Positions 44,444-53,948 are shown, counted from the first letter of the stretch. The stretch: DNA of 64,000 nucleotides from Enterovibrio calviensis DSM 14347 (GCF_000621165.1 NZ_KK211218.1:52936-116935); one strand, 5' to 3'. Notes: a model not told the origin generated them from the letters alone. Made by a program: numbers and translations.

Positions 44444-45544
44444 ATGGATGTTATGAACAGGAAATCTCTCTTTCGTATAGTAAGTGGCACGTGTTTATCA
44501 GCGGGTCTGTTGTTTACCCATGTCGGAATTGCCAACGCAGATAATTGGTTTCCATACCCTGTTGAAGTCTGGAAGCCCGCGTTTGATATGGAAAGTCCAA
44601 GGCTTGCCGAAAACTATGCACCGCTTGAATCTGCCGCTACCGCATGGGATATCTGTGTCTCTTTTCCTCACTTGAAGGACGCCTATTGGACATCTGTTAA
44701 TTACGGCGTGATTGACGAAGCGCGTCGTCTGGGTGTGAAGGTGCAATTGGTTGAAGCGGGTGGTTATACCAAGCTAAATAATCAAATTTCACAAATTGAA
44801 GATTGTGTTTCCTCTGGTGCTGAAGCGGTGGTTATTGGGGCAATTTCTTTTGATGGTCTGAATAACCTTGTTGGTACGCTCGCGGAAAAGAATATTCCTG
44901 TTATCGACATTGTTAACGGAATGTCTTCATCCGATATACACGCTAAGTCCCTAGTTTCTTTCGGTGAAATGGGATTCAAAGCAGGAGAGTACATTGCAGC
45001 ACGCCACCCCGCAGGATCAGCCCCTGTCAAAGTGGCGTGGTTTCCGGGGCCTCCTGGCGCTGGCTGGGTAGAAGCGGGCAACTCGGGTTTTCAAAAAGCC
45101 ATTCTGGGCAGTGCTATCGAGCTGGTTGAGACCAAATATGGCGATACGGGTAAAGAGGTTCAACTCAAGCTAGTTGAAGATACACTTGAAGCCCATCCCG
45201 ATCTTAAATATATCGTCGGCACTGCGGTCACCGCGGAAGCCGCTACGGGCTTGCTTCGTGCTCGTGGTCTTTCTGATGACATTAATATCGTTTCTTACTA
45301 CTTCACACCCGGTGTTTACCAAGGTATTCGTCGCGGTCAAATCCTCGCTGCACCGACAGACTCCTCCGTTATCCAAGGCCGAATCGCTATCGATCAGGCT
45401 GTTCGCATTCTCGAAGGTAAACCCTACCTAAAACATGTTGGTCCCAAGTTGTATGTCATCGACGACAGCAACATCCATGACTTCGAAAAAACGACATCGC
45501 TTGCGCCTGATGGCTATAGACCGACGTTCTCCGTCGATCAGTAA
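44444..45544 (+). CDS. TorT-like periplasmic substrate-binding protein
   Basis: This 366-residue protein has a signal peptide (to about residue 32, ANADNWF) and a periplasmic-binding-protein fold of the TorT type: WFPYPVEVWKPAFD, WDICVSFPHLKDAYW near 68, VISAISFDG-like VIGAISFDGLNN near 130 and KVAWFPGPPGAGWVEAGN near 195. TorT itself senses trimethylamine oxide, but the same fold serves CUT2-type importers, and here an ATPase and permease follow. It is therefore taken as the importer's binding protein. Ligand unknown. An internal ATG at 44453 is also possible. Confidence 0.78.
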   Translation: MDVMNRKSLFRIVSGTCLSAGLLFTHVGIANADNWFPYPVEVWKPAFDMESPRLAENYAPLESAATAWDICVSFPHLKDAYWTSVNYGVIDEARRLGVKVQLVEAGGYTKLNNQISQIEDCVSSGAEAVVIGAISFDGLNNLVGTLAEKNIPVIDIVNGMSSSDIHAKSLVSFGEMGFKAGEYIAARHPAGSAPVKVAWFPGPPGAGWVEAGNSGFQKAILGSAIELVETKYGDTGKEVQLKLVEDTLEAHPDLKYIVGTAVTAEAATGLLRARGLSDDINIVSYYFTPGVYQGIRRGQILAAPTDSSVIQGRIAIDQAVRILEGKPYLKHVGPKLYVIDDSNIHDFEKTTSLAPDGYRPTFSVDQ

Positions 45545-45558
45545 AAGGAGTTCTGATC

Positions 45559-47091
45559 ATGGGTGAGTTGCTTCGGCTGGAGCATGTCTCTAAGCAATAC
45601 CCAGGTGTGCTGGCATTGGATGATGTCAGCCTAACCCTGGAGCCTGGCGAGGTACACGTGCTGTTCGGCGAGAACGGCGCGGGTAAATCCACACTGATTT
45701 CCATGGTGGCGGGTGTAATGCCTCCTTCCAGTGGACAACTGATATTTAACGGTGAGCCAGTGCGTTTCAACTCGGTGTACGACGCTCGCTTGAACGGGAT
45801 CAGTGCCGTATTTCAGGAGTTCTCTTTGGTTGAATCGCTGACAGTAGGGGAAAACTTATTGTTAGGCGATGAGCCTGTTAAATGGCGATTGATCGACCAA
45901 GCGACCAGTCAGCAGCAAGTCGAGAAAGAGCTGGAGAAATTTGATTTTGATTTGTCGCCAACACAAATCGTCGGACAGCTTTCGCGTGCAGGTCAGCAAA
46001 TGGTCGAGATTGCCAAAGCGTTGCGCAGTGACGTGTCGGCATTGATTCTGGATGAGCCGACGGCGTCATTGACGGAAAAGGAAACCGAACAACTCTTTGA
46101 ACTTGTCGATGAACTCAAAGCGAAAGGCGTCGGCATTTTCTATATCACGCACCGAATGGCGGAAATTCACCGCATTGCTGACCGTATCTCTGTATTGCGC
46201 GATGGAAAACACATTGGGACGGTTAATGCCGAGGAAGTGACGGACGACGAGCTGGTGGAAATGATGACAGGGAGAGTCATTTCCCAGCTCTACCCAAACA
46301 TTCCGTGCAACCGAAGGGACACCGTTTTGCAGGTGTCAGACCTTCGCACATCCGATGGCGTGGTTCAAAAAGCCACGTTTAGTGTCGCGGAAGGTGAAGT
46401 GGTTGGATTCGCTGGGTTAGTCGGGTGTGGAAAATCTGAAGCCCTGAGAGCGTGCTTTGGTATCGAAACGATCGAGTCGGGTCAAATCACTTTTTACGGT
46501 GAAAACGTCACGGGGTTTTCGCCTCGGGAAATGCTGGAAATGGGCATGTTTTATAACTCTCGAGACCGTAAGGAAGAAGGCTTGATGATGGTGCGCAGCG
46601 GCAGGGAAAACATTGGCCTTGCGTCGCTGGATACCACGCCGTTTAAAGCGTCGGGTCACTTGGTGAATCGTCGCCATGAGAAAAATATCGCCGAACACTT
46701 GGCATCACGCTTACGCCTCTACCCGATGGATACCGAGAGGGATGTCTCGCAGTTCAGTGGTGGTAATCAACAGAAAGTGCTGCTGGCGAAATGCCTTACT
46801 CGTGGCGTGTCGCTGTATATCTTCGATGAGCCAACGGTGGGTGTTGATGTCTCCACGCGTTCAGAGATCTACGCCTTTATTGGCGAGTTATGTGAGCAAG
46901 GCGCAGCGGTTGTGATTATCTCTTCCGACTTGCCTGAAATCCTTAACTTAACCCATCGCGCATATGTGATGCATGAAGGCGAAATCAAAGCGCATTTTAC
47001 GGGTAATGACATCACTGAGCAGAATATTTTGGGTCATTTCTTTCATCGAGAAGAGGCCGAAGGTGCGGCGAGTGAGCACTCTATACGTTGA
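45559..47091 (+). CDS. CUT2-type (RbsA-like) ABC transporter ATPase
   Basis: This 510-residue protein has two ABC domains. The first has Walker A GENGAGKST near residue 36 and Walker B LILDEPTASL near 162, but its signature reads QLSRAGQQMVEIAK instead of LSGGQ. The second has a degenerate Walker A GLVGCGKSEA near 290, as in RbsA, and a good signature QFSGGNQQKVLLAK near 400. It energises import of the ligand of the TorT-like protein. An AAGGAG site precedes the ATG 14 bases after the binding-protein gene. Confidence 0.85.
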   Translation: MGELLRLEHVSKQYPGVLALDDVSLTLEPGEVHVLFGENGAGKSTLISMVAGVMPPSSGQLIFNGEPVRFNSVYDARLNGISAVFQEFSLVESLTVGENLLLGDEPVKWRLIDQATSQQQVEKELEKFDFDLSPTQIVGQLSRAGQQMVEIAKALRSDVSALILDEPTASLTEKETEQLFELVDELKAKGVGIFYITHRMAEIHRIADRISVLRDGKHIGTVNAEEVTDDELVEMMTGRVISQLYPNIPCNRRDTVLQVSDLRTSDGVVQKATFSVAEGEVVGFAGLVGCGKSEALRACFGIETIESGQITFYGENVTGFSPREMLEMGMFYNSRDRKEEGLMMVRSGRENIGLASLDTTPFKASGHLVNRRHEKNIAEHLASRLRLYPMDTERDVSQFSGGNQQKVLLAKCLTRGVSLYIFDEPTVGVDVSTRSEIYAFIGELCEQGAAVVIISSDLPEILNLTHRAYVMHEGEIKAHFTGNDITEQNILGHFFHREEAEGAASEHSIR

Positions 47092-47130
47092 GCCCGAGAT
47101 AGACAGATTGGCAGACAGGAAGTGAAGAGC

Positions 47131-48192
47131 ATGAACATAGAAAACAACGCATCGGCGGGAAATGAACGCGTCGAGATAGGGCAAGGAAAACCAATGAACA
47201 ACATGAAGTATTTTGCAAAGAAATGGTTTGTCACCCTTGGGGTTTTACCTTTTCTCCTAATCGCTGCGGTGGCCATTTTTGCCTCGGTGTCAGACAACTT
47301 TCTCACGGTACGCAATCTACTTAACGTTGTGCGCCAGTCTTCCTATCTCACCTTGGTGGCGGTAGGACAAATGGTGGTGTTACTGACGGGCGGGTTTGAT
47401 TTGTCCGTGGGCACCATGATCGCCCTGTCATCCGTGGTGGGGGCTACAGCGATGGCCGCCAGTTATGCCGCTATGCCTGACATGGTTTGGCTGTGTATCG
47501 CGATAGGGCTGATGGCCGGCATGTTGGCAGGCATGACTATTGGCGTAGTGAATGGTGTGGGCGTGGCTGTGTTGGGAGTATCACCATTCATGATGACGTT
47601 AGGCATGGCGTCTGTCGGCTTTGGTGCGGCGTTATACCTCACAGGAGGCACACCGGTTTACGGCATGCCGCAGGCGTTTGGTGATTTATTCGGCTTTGGC
47701 AGTTTCTGGGGTATTCCCGCACCAGTATGCGTGGCGGCTGTTGCGATTTCTCTCGCCGCTATCTTGGTTAATCGAACTCGACTGGGGCGTTATTTCTATG
47801 CCGTTGGCGGCAATATCAAAGCGGCGCGTTTGTCGGGTATTAACACAAAGAGAACTTTGTTTTTTGCGTACACCATTTGCGCGGGTTTCGCGGCACTGTC
47901 TGGCATGTTGTTGACGGCGCGCCTTGATACTGGCGAAGCGAATATTGGTTCAGCGATGCCGCTGGAATCGATCGCTGCGTGTGTCATTGCTGGGGTGAGT
48001 TTGCGTGGTGGCGTAGGCCGCCTAGGGAATGTGGTGTTAGGGGCGATTTTTATTGGGCTTGTGCAAAACGGCATGAATCTGGCGCGTGTTGAATCTTATC
48101 TTCAAACGGTTGTGATTGGGGGTCTATTGATATTTGCCGTGGTAGTTGAACAGGTACGTTTACGCATGATGCAAAGCCTTCACAAAGATTAA
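47131..48192 (+). CDS. CUT2-type (RbsC-like) ABC transporter permease
   Basis: This 353-residue inner-membrane protein has about nine hydrophobic segments and RbsC marks: VGQMVVLLTGGFDLSVGTMI near residue 80, GRYFYAVGGNIKAARLSGI near 225 and AAIGGVSLRGG-like CVIAGVSLRGGVGR near 290. The ATG at 47131 has an AGGAAGTGAAG site; an upstream GTG is also in frame. It completes the importer with the binding protein and ATPase. The following gene starts 61 bases later. Confidence 0.84.
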   Translation: MNIENNASAGNERVEIGQGKPMNNMKYFAKKWFVTLGVLPFLLIAAVAIFASVSDNFLTVRNLLNVVRQSSYLTLVAVGQMVVLLTGGFDLSVGTMIALSSVVGATAMAASYAAMPDMVWLCIAIGLMAGMLAGMTIGVVNGVGVAVLGVSPFMMTLGMASVGFGAALYLTGGTPVYGMPQAFGDLFGFGSFWGIPAPVCVAAVAISLAAILVNRTRLGRYFYAVGGNIKAARLSGINTKRTLFFAYTICAGFAALSGMLLTARLDTGEANIGSAMPLESIAACVIAGVSLRGGVGRLGNVVLGAIFIGLVQNGMNLARVESYLQTVVIGGLLIFAVVVEQVRLRMMQSLHKD

Positions 48193-48253
48193 TCGTGTCG
48201 GTATGAGCAGCAAAGTGGCAATGCATTTTTTGCGAGCAGGAGATAGAGAGTCA

Positions 48254-49000
48254 ATGATTAACATTAATAGCGACATGGGTGAAAGCTACGGCATTTGGAA
48301 GTTGGGTGATGATGAGGCGCTAATGCCCTACATCACGGAAGCGAACATCGCCTGCGGTTTCCACGCATCCGATCCGAATCATATGCAGGCGACGGTGGCG
48401 TTGGCGAAAAAATACAACATTCGTGTCGGCGCACATTTCTCTTTACCGGACTTACAAGGGTTTGGGCGACGTGAAATGAAAATGGAAAGGGATGAGCTTT
48501 TTAACGTGATTGTGTATCAGGTCGGTGCGCTGAAAAGTTTCCTCGATATGGCGGGCGTTCCCTTGAATCACCTTAAACCACATGGCGCACTTTATGGCAT
48601 GGCGGCAAGACAGTCAGACATTGCGAATGCCATTGCAGATGTGGCGCTTCACTATCAAGTCCCTGTGTTTGGATTGGCGGGAACGTGCCATGAGCAGGTG
48701 TATACCGACAGAGGGGTCACCTTCGTGCCTGAGTTTTATGCTGACCTTGATTATGACGAAAACGGTGGATTGATCATTACGCGAAATCACCCTCACACAG
48801 ACCCAGATGAAGCCGCGGAGAAATGTCTTCGGGCGGTGGATGAAGGCAAGGTTAAAACCGTTAACGGCAATTGGGTAAACGCCACCGTGAATACGATTTG
48901 CGTTCACTCAGACACACCTAATGCCGCGGACGTTGCACGGGCGGTAAGAGCGAAATTGGGCGATCGCGTGGTATCGCCTTCTCAGGAACATACGCAGTAA
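48254..49000 (+). CDS. LamB/YcsF (PxpA-like) protein
   Basis: This 248-residue protein is a LamB/YcsF family member, the PxpA subunit of bacterial 5-oxoprolinase. It reads NSDMGESYG (residues 5-13), ACGFHASDP (33-41), GAHFSLPDLQGFGRREM (59-75) and LKPHGALYGMA (108-118). PxpA works with PxpB and PxpC, both in this operon, to open the ring of 5-oxoproline with ATP. Here biotin-enzyme and GABA genes surround it, which hints at another cyclic amide. The ATG at 48254 fits the family; an upstream frame from 48203 adds untypical residues. Confidence 0.85.
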   Translation: MININSDMGESYGIWKLGDDEALMPYITEANIACGFHASDPNHMQATVALAKKYNIRVGAHFSLPDLQGFGRREMKMERDELFNVIVYQVGALKSFLDMAGVPLNHLKPHGALYGMAARQSDIANAIADVALHYQVPVFGLAGTCHEQVYTDRGVTFVPEFYADLDYDENGGLIITRNHPHTDPDEAAEKCLRAVDEGKVKTVNGNWVNATVNTICVHSDTPNAADVARAVRAKLGDRVVSPSQEHTQ

Positions 49001-49037
49001 AAACTATTAAGACATCAACCCAAACAAGGAGTTGTTT

Positions 49038-49280
49038 ATGGACAAATCAGTGATTGTTTCTCCACTACCAGGCATTTTTTACCGTACCCCTTCGCCTGAC
49101 CAACCGAACTACTGCGAGGTTGGGGACACTATCAAAGCAGGAAGTGTGATTGGCGTCGTGGAGGTGATGAAGTCATTCCACGAAGTACGTGCTGAGGTGG
49201 GGGGAAAGATTGACGCTTTTCTTATCGAGAACGAAGACCCAGTGATGGCTGGGCAGCCTCTGGTCAAACTTGAGCGTTAG
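49038..49280 (+). CDS. Free-standing biotin carboxyl carrier protein
   Basis: This 80-residue protein is a biotinyl domain alone. The biotin lysine is K45 in VVEVMKSF (canonical EAMKM), followed by the usual turn AEVGGKIDAFL and ENEDPVMAGQPL. It is too short and lacks the Pro/Ala-rich linker of fatty-acid AccB. The ATG at 49038 has an AAGGAG site; the frame opens two codons earlier at a TTG. It carries the carboxybiotin between the biotin carboxylase next to it and a carboxyltransferase, presumably the AHS1/AHS2 pair. BirA should biotinylate it. Confidence 0.85.
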   Translation: MDKSVIVSPLPGIFYRTPSPDQPNYCEVGDTIKAGSVIGVVEVMKSFHEVRAEVGGKIDAFLIENEDPVMAGQPLVKLER

Positions 49281-49344
49281 ACGCGTTGAGTTTGCCAATA
49301 AACCATCAATTGAAAAGACACATGAATGAAGTAAGGAGGCCAGC

Positions 49345-50796
49345 GTGGCTATTAAAAGGATGCTTGTTGCAAACCGAGGCGAAATTGCCGTTCGGATCAT
49401 TCGGGCAGCACGAGAATTAGGCATCGAATCTGTGCAGGTCTATAGCGAGGCCGATGTGGATTCTCTTGCCGTAAAATTGGCGGATAAAGCGGTGTGTATT
49501 GGTCCACCTAAAGCGGCAAAGTCGTACCTGAACATTGACGCCATTATGACGGTTGCGAAAAAAGAGAAAGTGGATGCGATTCATCCCGGTTACGGTTTTC
49601 TATCCGAAAACGCAGAGTTTGCTGATGCGGTAGTGAAAGCTGGCATGATTTTCGTGGGACCCTCTGGCCTCATCATGCGAAAAATGGGTGACAAAGCCAC
49701 CGCGAAGCAAACAGCTAAACAGGCGGGCGTCCCCACCGTTCCGGGTAGCGATGGACGAGTCGAATCACTCGATGTCGCCACTGCTGTGGCTGCAGAAATT
49801 GGCTATCCCGTGATGATCAAGGCATCGGCAGGCGGCGGCGGTCGTGGCATTCGTATTGCAAAATCTCTAGATGAATTAGCAGAACAATTCCACCCCGCTC
49901 AAGCAGAAGCGGCAGCAGCATTTGGCGATGGCGGTTTATATGTTGAAAAGTTGATCACAGGCTCCCGTCATATTGAGTTCCAACTGTTGGCTGACGGAAA
50001 GCGCGCGGTGCATTTGTTCGAGCGAGAGTGCTCCCTTCAGCGCCGTCGACAGAAAGTGTGGGAAGAAGCGCCGAGCGCCGTGCTGTCACCCTCTGTTCGC
50101 GCTGAGATGGGTAAGGCAGCTGCGGCATTGGCAGAGTCAGTTGGCTACTGTGGTGCAGGAACGGTCGAGTACTTGTACAACGAAAAGAACGGCGAATTCT
50201 ATTTCATTGAAATGAATACGCGTATTCAAGTTGAACACCCTGCAACAGAGTGGATCACTGGCGTTGATCTTGTCAGAGAAATGATTCTTGTGGCGGATGG
50301 GAACCCTTTACCGTTCACGCAAGATGAGCTGGCGATTAAAGGTCATGCCATTGAAGTTCGCATCAATGCGGAAGATCCGACGAAAGACTTTATGCCGTTT
50401 CCAGGCAAGGTTGAAAACCTCTCAATTCCTCAAGGCCCCGGTGTGCGTTTCGATAGCTTGCTCTATCCCGGCTATGCGATTTCACCGTTTTATGATTCCT
50501 TGCTAGGAAAGCTCATTGTTTGGGACACGGACAGAGATAAAGCGATTGCGCGTCTTGACCGTGCTCTGACTGAGTTATCCATTGGTGGCGTAAAAACCAC
50601 GAAGCCTTTGTTTGTTGCATTGTCACGAGACCCAGATGTTCAAGCTGGGCGATTTGATACCAAATGGTTGGAAGGTTGGTTGAGCAACTACGGTGAAATG
50701 CTAGACGACAGCGATATTCTTGACGATGCAGTGACAGACGACGCAACGACTGATGATGAGCAAGACGCATTGCCTGCGCATACGATGAGGGCTTAG
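49345..50796 (+). CDS. Biotin carboxylase subunit (AccC-like)
   Basis: This 483-residue protein is a biotin carboxylase: N-terminal VANRGEIAVRIIRAARELG, the ATP-grasp loop KASAGGGGRGIRIAK near residue 155, ERECSLQRRRQKVWEEAPS near 225 and EMNTRIQVEHPATEW near 290. It carboxylates biotin with ATP and bicarbonate. Start is the GTG at 49345, preceded by a strong AAGGAGG. Unlike AccC it has an acidic C-terminal tail after about residue 452, with ten Asp and one Glu in residues 454-474. As a second biotin carboxylase in an accessory operon it should serve the local carrier protein and not fatty acid synthesis. Confidence 0.88.
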   Translation: MAIKRMLVANRGEIAVRIIRAARELGIESVQVYSEADVDSLAVKLADKAVCIGPPKAAKSYLNIDAIMTVAKKEKVDAIHPGYGFLSENAEFADAVVKAGMIFVGPSGLIMRKMGDKATAKQTAKQAGVPTVPGSDGRVESLDVATAVAAEIGYPVMIKASAGGGGRGIRIAKSLDELAEQFHPAQAEAAAAFGDGGLYVEKLITGSRHIEFQLLADGKRAVHLFERECSLQRRRQKVWEEAPSAVLSPSVRAEMGKAAAALAESVGYCGAGTVEYLYNEKNGEFYFIEMNTRIQVEHPATEWITGVDLVREMILVADGNPLPFTQDELAIKGHAIEVRINAEDPTKDFMPFPGKVENLSIPQGPGVRFDSLLYPGYAISPFYDSLLGKLIVWDTDRDKAIARLDRALTELSIGGVKTTKPLFVALSRDPDVQAGRFDTKWLEGWLSNYGEMLDDSDILDDAVTDDATTDDEQDALPAHTMRA

Positions 50797-50798
50797 GA

Positions 50799-51674
50799 AT
50801 GAAGAATCGTTATTCCTTTGGTGGTGATGAACATCTCTTTGTTGAGGTGGATGAGGAAATGTCGCTGGCGGCGTTCTTTAAAGCCTTATCGATGACAGAG
50901 ACGTTGAAGAAAATGTCGTTGAATGGTGTGGTTGAAATATGTCCGGCGAACGCCTCATTCCAAATCAAGTTTAACCCTGATGTCATTTCTCCGGACGAAA
51001 TACTCGCAGTGATGAAAGACATCGAGCAAGCGGCGGGTGAAGACGAAAAGGCCATTGATACGCGCATTATCGAAGTGCCTGTTTTCTACCAAGACCCTTG
51101 GACGCAAGAAACCCTCATGCGTTTTAGAGAACGTCACCAAACACCGGACAAAACCGATTTGGAGTTTGCCGCGCAAATCAATGGGTACGAATCTGTGGAT
51201 GCATTTATAGATGCGCACTGCGGGTCGCCTTGGTTTGTCACCATGGTGGGGTTTGTCTCTGGTCTTCCATTTATGTATCAGATGGTTGAAAGAGAGAAAC
51301 AGATCCAAGTGCCGAAGTATCTGCGTCCCCGCACTGACACGCCAAAACACACCGTAGGGTATGGCGGTTGCTTCAGTTGTATCTATTCAGTGCGAGGCGC
51401 GGGTGGTTATCAAATGTTTGGCGTGACGCCATTGACCATCTTCGACCCTAGCCAACAGATCAGCTACCTGAATGACTTCATGGTGTTCTTTAAGCCGGGT
51501 GACATCATTAAATTCGTCCCCGTTGATCATGCGGAATTCGACAGAATAACAGCAGCGGTTGAAGGCGGTACTTACCAGCCAAATATCCACTCTGTACGTT
51601 TTTCTCTCGATGAATTCGAAGCGGATATGCCCGCTTACAACCGTTCTTTGTTGGAGGTGTGTCATGGCGGTTAA
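50799..51674 (+). CDS. AHS1 (PxpB/KipI-like) carboxyltransferase-type subunit
   Basis: This 291-residue protein is an allophanate-hydrolase-subunit-1/PxpB/KipI family member, with the diagnostic GFVSGLPFMYQM near residue 155 and RTDTPKHTVGYGG near 178. PxpB is a subunit of 5-oxoprolinase, and in urea carboxylase the AHS1-AHS2 module is the carboxyltransferase. It is longer at the N-terminus than E. coli PxpB. The gene starts 2 bases after the biotin carboxylase and overlaps pxpC by 11, so all are coupled. Whether it is a true oxoprolinase subunit or a carboxyltransferase here is open. Confidence 0.85.
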   Translation: MKNRYSFGGDEHLFVEVDEEMSLAAFFKALSMTETLKKMSLNGVVEICPANASFQIKFNPDVISPDEILAVMKDIEQAAGEDEKAIDTRIIEVPVFYQDPWTQETLMRFRERHQTPDKTDLEFAAQINGYESVDAFIDAHCGSPWFVTMVGFVSGLPFMYQMVEREKQIQVPKYLRPRTDTPKHTVGYGGCFSCIYSVRGAGGYQMFGVTPLTIFDPSQQISYLNDFMVFFKPGDIIKFVPVDHAEFDRITAAVEGGTYQPNIHSVRFSLDEFEADMPAYNRSLLEVCHGG

Positions 51675-52641
51675 TGTGCTCAACCCAGGTCTGGCGACCT
51701 CGGTACAAGATTTAGGTCGACCCGGGTATTTCCATTTGGGTATTCCGGTCTCTGGTGCCATGGATCACCTGTCTCTTCGCTGTGCGAATTTGTTGGTGGG
51801 TAACCCTGAAGATGCAGCGTGTTTGGAAGCAGTTTTCGTTGGACCAACACTCCAATTTGAAAAAAACAGTGTTGTTGCCGTGACAGGCGGCGATATGACG
51901 CCATTGGTTGATGGTGTGGCGCAGGAAACATGGGCGAGCTTTGATGTTTTGGCAGGGCAAACGCTGTCCTTTAGCCACCTTAAATCCGGCGCGCGTATCT
52001 ATATCGCCATCTCAGGAGGCATTGATGTTCCCGTGGTTCTGGGCAGCCGTTCGACTTACACCTTGGGGGCGCTTGGCGGATTTCAGGGAAGACTTCTTGC
52101 AAAAGATGACTCTCTGCCTGTCGGTGATAGCACGTCTTTCAGCCAAACCGCGGGTGCTCAACTCCCTGAACATTTGCGTCGACAAATTCCAAGTGAGCAA
52201 ACGTTAAGAGTCTTGCCGGGCTTGTATTGGCATCGAATTACTGAGGCCTCTGGTGAGCAGTTTTTTAATGACTCTTGGACGGTGGCGCCTGAAGCTGATC
52301 GCATTGGATATCGTTTCAAAGGGGGAACTCCGCTAGCGTTCGTGGAGCGTGAGCAGTCCTTTGGTGCAGGCTCTGACCCGTCCAACATTGTTGATGGGTG
52401 CTACCCCTATGGGTCGATTCAAGTACCGGGTGGGACTGAGCCCATTATCTTGCATCGAGACGCCGTCTCAGGCGGCGGTTACTTCATGGTCGGGACAGTC
52501 ATTTCTTCCGATCTGGATTTGATTGGGCAAATGCAGCCGAACACCAAAGCCCGTTTTGAATCTGTGTCGATGGAACAAGCGCTTTCTGCCCGACGAGACT
52601 ATCAACTGAACTTTCAAAAAATCCGCGAAATACTTATCTGA
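51664..52641 (+). CDS. AHS2 (PxpC/KipA-like) carboxyltransferase-type subunit
   Basis: This 325-residue protein is an allophanate-hydrolase-subunit-2/PxpC/KipA member: NPGLATSVQDLGRPGYFHLG near residue 6, SGAMDHLSLRCANLLVGN near 28, GSRSTYTLGALGGFQGR near 124 and IVDGCYPYGSIQVPGG near 240. It pairs with AHS1 to form the oxoprolinase/carboxyltransferase core. The ATG at 51664 has a GGAGGTG site inside the end of AHS1; a frame opening at 51559 overlaps AHS1 too far to be used. Confidence 0.88.
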   Translation: MAVNVLNPGLATSVQDLGRPGYFHLGIPVSGAMDHLSLRCANLLVGNPEDAACLEAVFVGPTLQFEKNSVVAVTGGDMTPLVDGVAQETWASFDVLAGQTLSFSHLKSGARIYIAISGGIDVPVVLGSRSTYTLGALGGFQGRLLAKDDSLPVGDSTSFSQTAGAQLPEHLRRQIPSEQTLRVLPGLYWHRITEASGEQFFNDSWTVAPEADRIGYRFKGGTPLAFVEREQSFGAGSDPSNIVDGCYPYGSIQVPGGTEPIILHRDAVSGGGYFMVGTVISSDLDLIGQMQPNTKARFESVSMEQALSARRDYQLNFQKIREILI

Positions 52642-52652
52642 CAGGAGTCATC

Positions 52653-53948
52653 ATGACCACAAATCAACAATTGCTACAGCGGCGTGAAGCGGCTGTGGCA
52701 CGGGGAGTTGCGTCTGCGCATCCAGTATTTGCCGCTCGCGCAGAGAATGCGGAGCTGTGGGATGTGGAAGGAAAACACTTCATTGATTTCACGGCTGGCA
52801 TTGCTGTGACCAATACAGGGCACTGTAACGTTGCCTTAAATCAGGCGGTTGCCGACCAAATGATGCGCTTCAGTCACACGGCATTTCAGGTGTCGCCGTA
52901 TGAAACTTATATCTCGTTGTGTGAAAGGCTAAATCAGGCTGCGCCCACGCAAGATGCCAAATCAGTATTGTTTAGTACGGGTGCGGAGGCGGTAGAAAAT
53001 GCCGTGAAAATCGCGCGTCATTACACTGGAAGAAGTGGCGTGATTTCGTTCACAGGCGGATTTCATGGTCGCTCTTTACTGACCATGGGGCTGACAGGAA
53101 AAATCCTCCCATATAAATCAGGTTTTGGCCCGTTCCCTAACGATATTTATCACGTTCCATTTCCGGTAGAAGTGCATGGTGTCACCGTAGAAGAGAGTCT
53201 GACAGCACTCAACAAACTCTTTAAAACCGACATTGAAGCTACCAAAGTCGCGGCAATTATTCTCGAGCCGGTTCAGGGTGAAGGTGGCTTTTATCAAGCC
53301 CCAGAAGCTCTGATGACAGCGCTTCGCGACATCTGTGACCTGCACGGTATTGTGCTTATTTTTGATGAAATACAGACAGGGTTTGGTCGAACAGGAAAAC
53401 TGTTTGCCAGCGACCATTTTAGCGTGAAGCCAGATTTGATCACGGTAGCGAAAGCGTTGGCGGGTGGTTTTCCACTGTCAGGGGTTGTTGGTAAACGCGA
53501 GATCATGGACAGCCCAGGACCTGGTGGTTTAGGCGGTACTTATGGTGGCAGTCCAATTGGTTGTGCAGCAGCACATGCGGTGTTAGATGAGATTGAACGA
53601 CTGGACCTATGTAAACGCAGTGAACACATTGGCGAGATCATCAGGCAACGACTGACCAAGCTAAAAACAACTTGCCCTTCATTGCCGATAGGTGATGTTC
53701 GAGGTTTGGGCGCGATGTCCGCGTTTGAGCTGGTTGAGGCGGATGGTCAAACGTCTGCACCGGAGCTAATTGGACGTTTGGTGGTACAAGCGCGAGAGCA
53801 AGGTTTGTTGCTACTGTCTTGTGGATATTGGGGTAACACGATTCGATTGCTTCCTCCGCTCACCATTGAAGACACCAAGTTAATGAAAGGCCTCGACATC
53901 CTTGAATCTGCGCTTTTGGCGGAGTTCGTGGAAAAGGAGGAAGTATGA
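52653..53948 (+). CDS. GABA-type aminotransferase (GabT/DavT-like)
   Basis: This 431-residue class III aminotransferase resembles 4-aminobutyrate/5-aminovalerate transaminases. It has STGAEAVENAVKIARHYTGR near residue 108, IFDEIQTGFGRTGKLFAS (Asp238) and the PLP lysine K267 in TVAKALAGGFP. It moves the amino group of GABA to 2-oxoglutarate giving succinate semialdehyde, or of 5-aminovalerate giving glutarate semialdehyde. It follows the AHS genes and overlaps the aldehyde dehydrogenase by 4 bases. Its place suggests that the operon's upstream enzymes yield GABA or a homologue. Confidence 0.85.
   Translation: MTTNQQLLQRREAAVARGVASAHPVFAARAENAELWDVEGKHFIDFTAGIAVTNTGHCNVALNQAVADQMMRFSHTAFQVSPYETYISLCERLNQAAPTQDAKSVLFSTGAEAVENAVKIARHYTGRSGVISFTGGFHGRSLLTMGLTGKILPYKSGFGPFPNDIYHVPFPVEVHGVTVEESLTALNKLFKTDIEATKVAAIILEPVQGEGGFYQAPEALMTALRDICDLHGIVLIFDEIQTGFGRTGKLFASDHFSVKPDLITVAKALAGGFPLSGVVGKREIMDSPGPGGLGGTYGGSPIGCAAAHAVLDEIERLDLCKRSEHIGEIIRQRLTKLKTTCPSLPIGDVRGLGAMSAFELVEADGQTSAPELIGRLVVQAREQGLLLLSCGYWGNTIRLLPPLTIEDTKLMKGLDILESALLAEFVEKEEV

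Noticed and set aside
49345..50796. Housekeeping fatty-acid AccC
   Set aside because: The gene is in a catabolic operon with a truncated carrier, lacks the usual accB partner and has an extra acidic tail.
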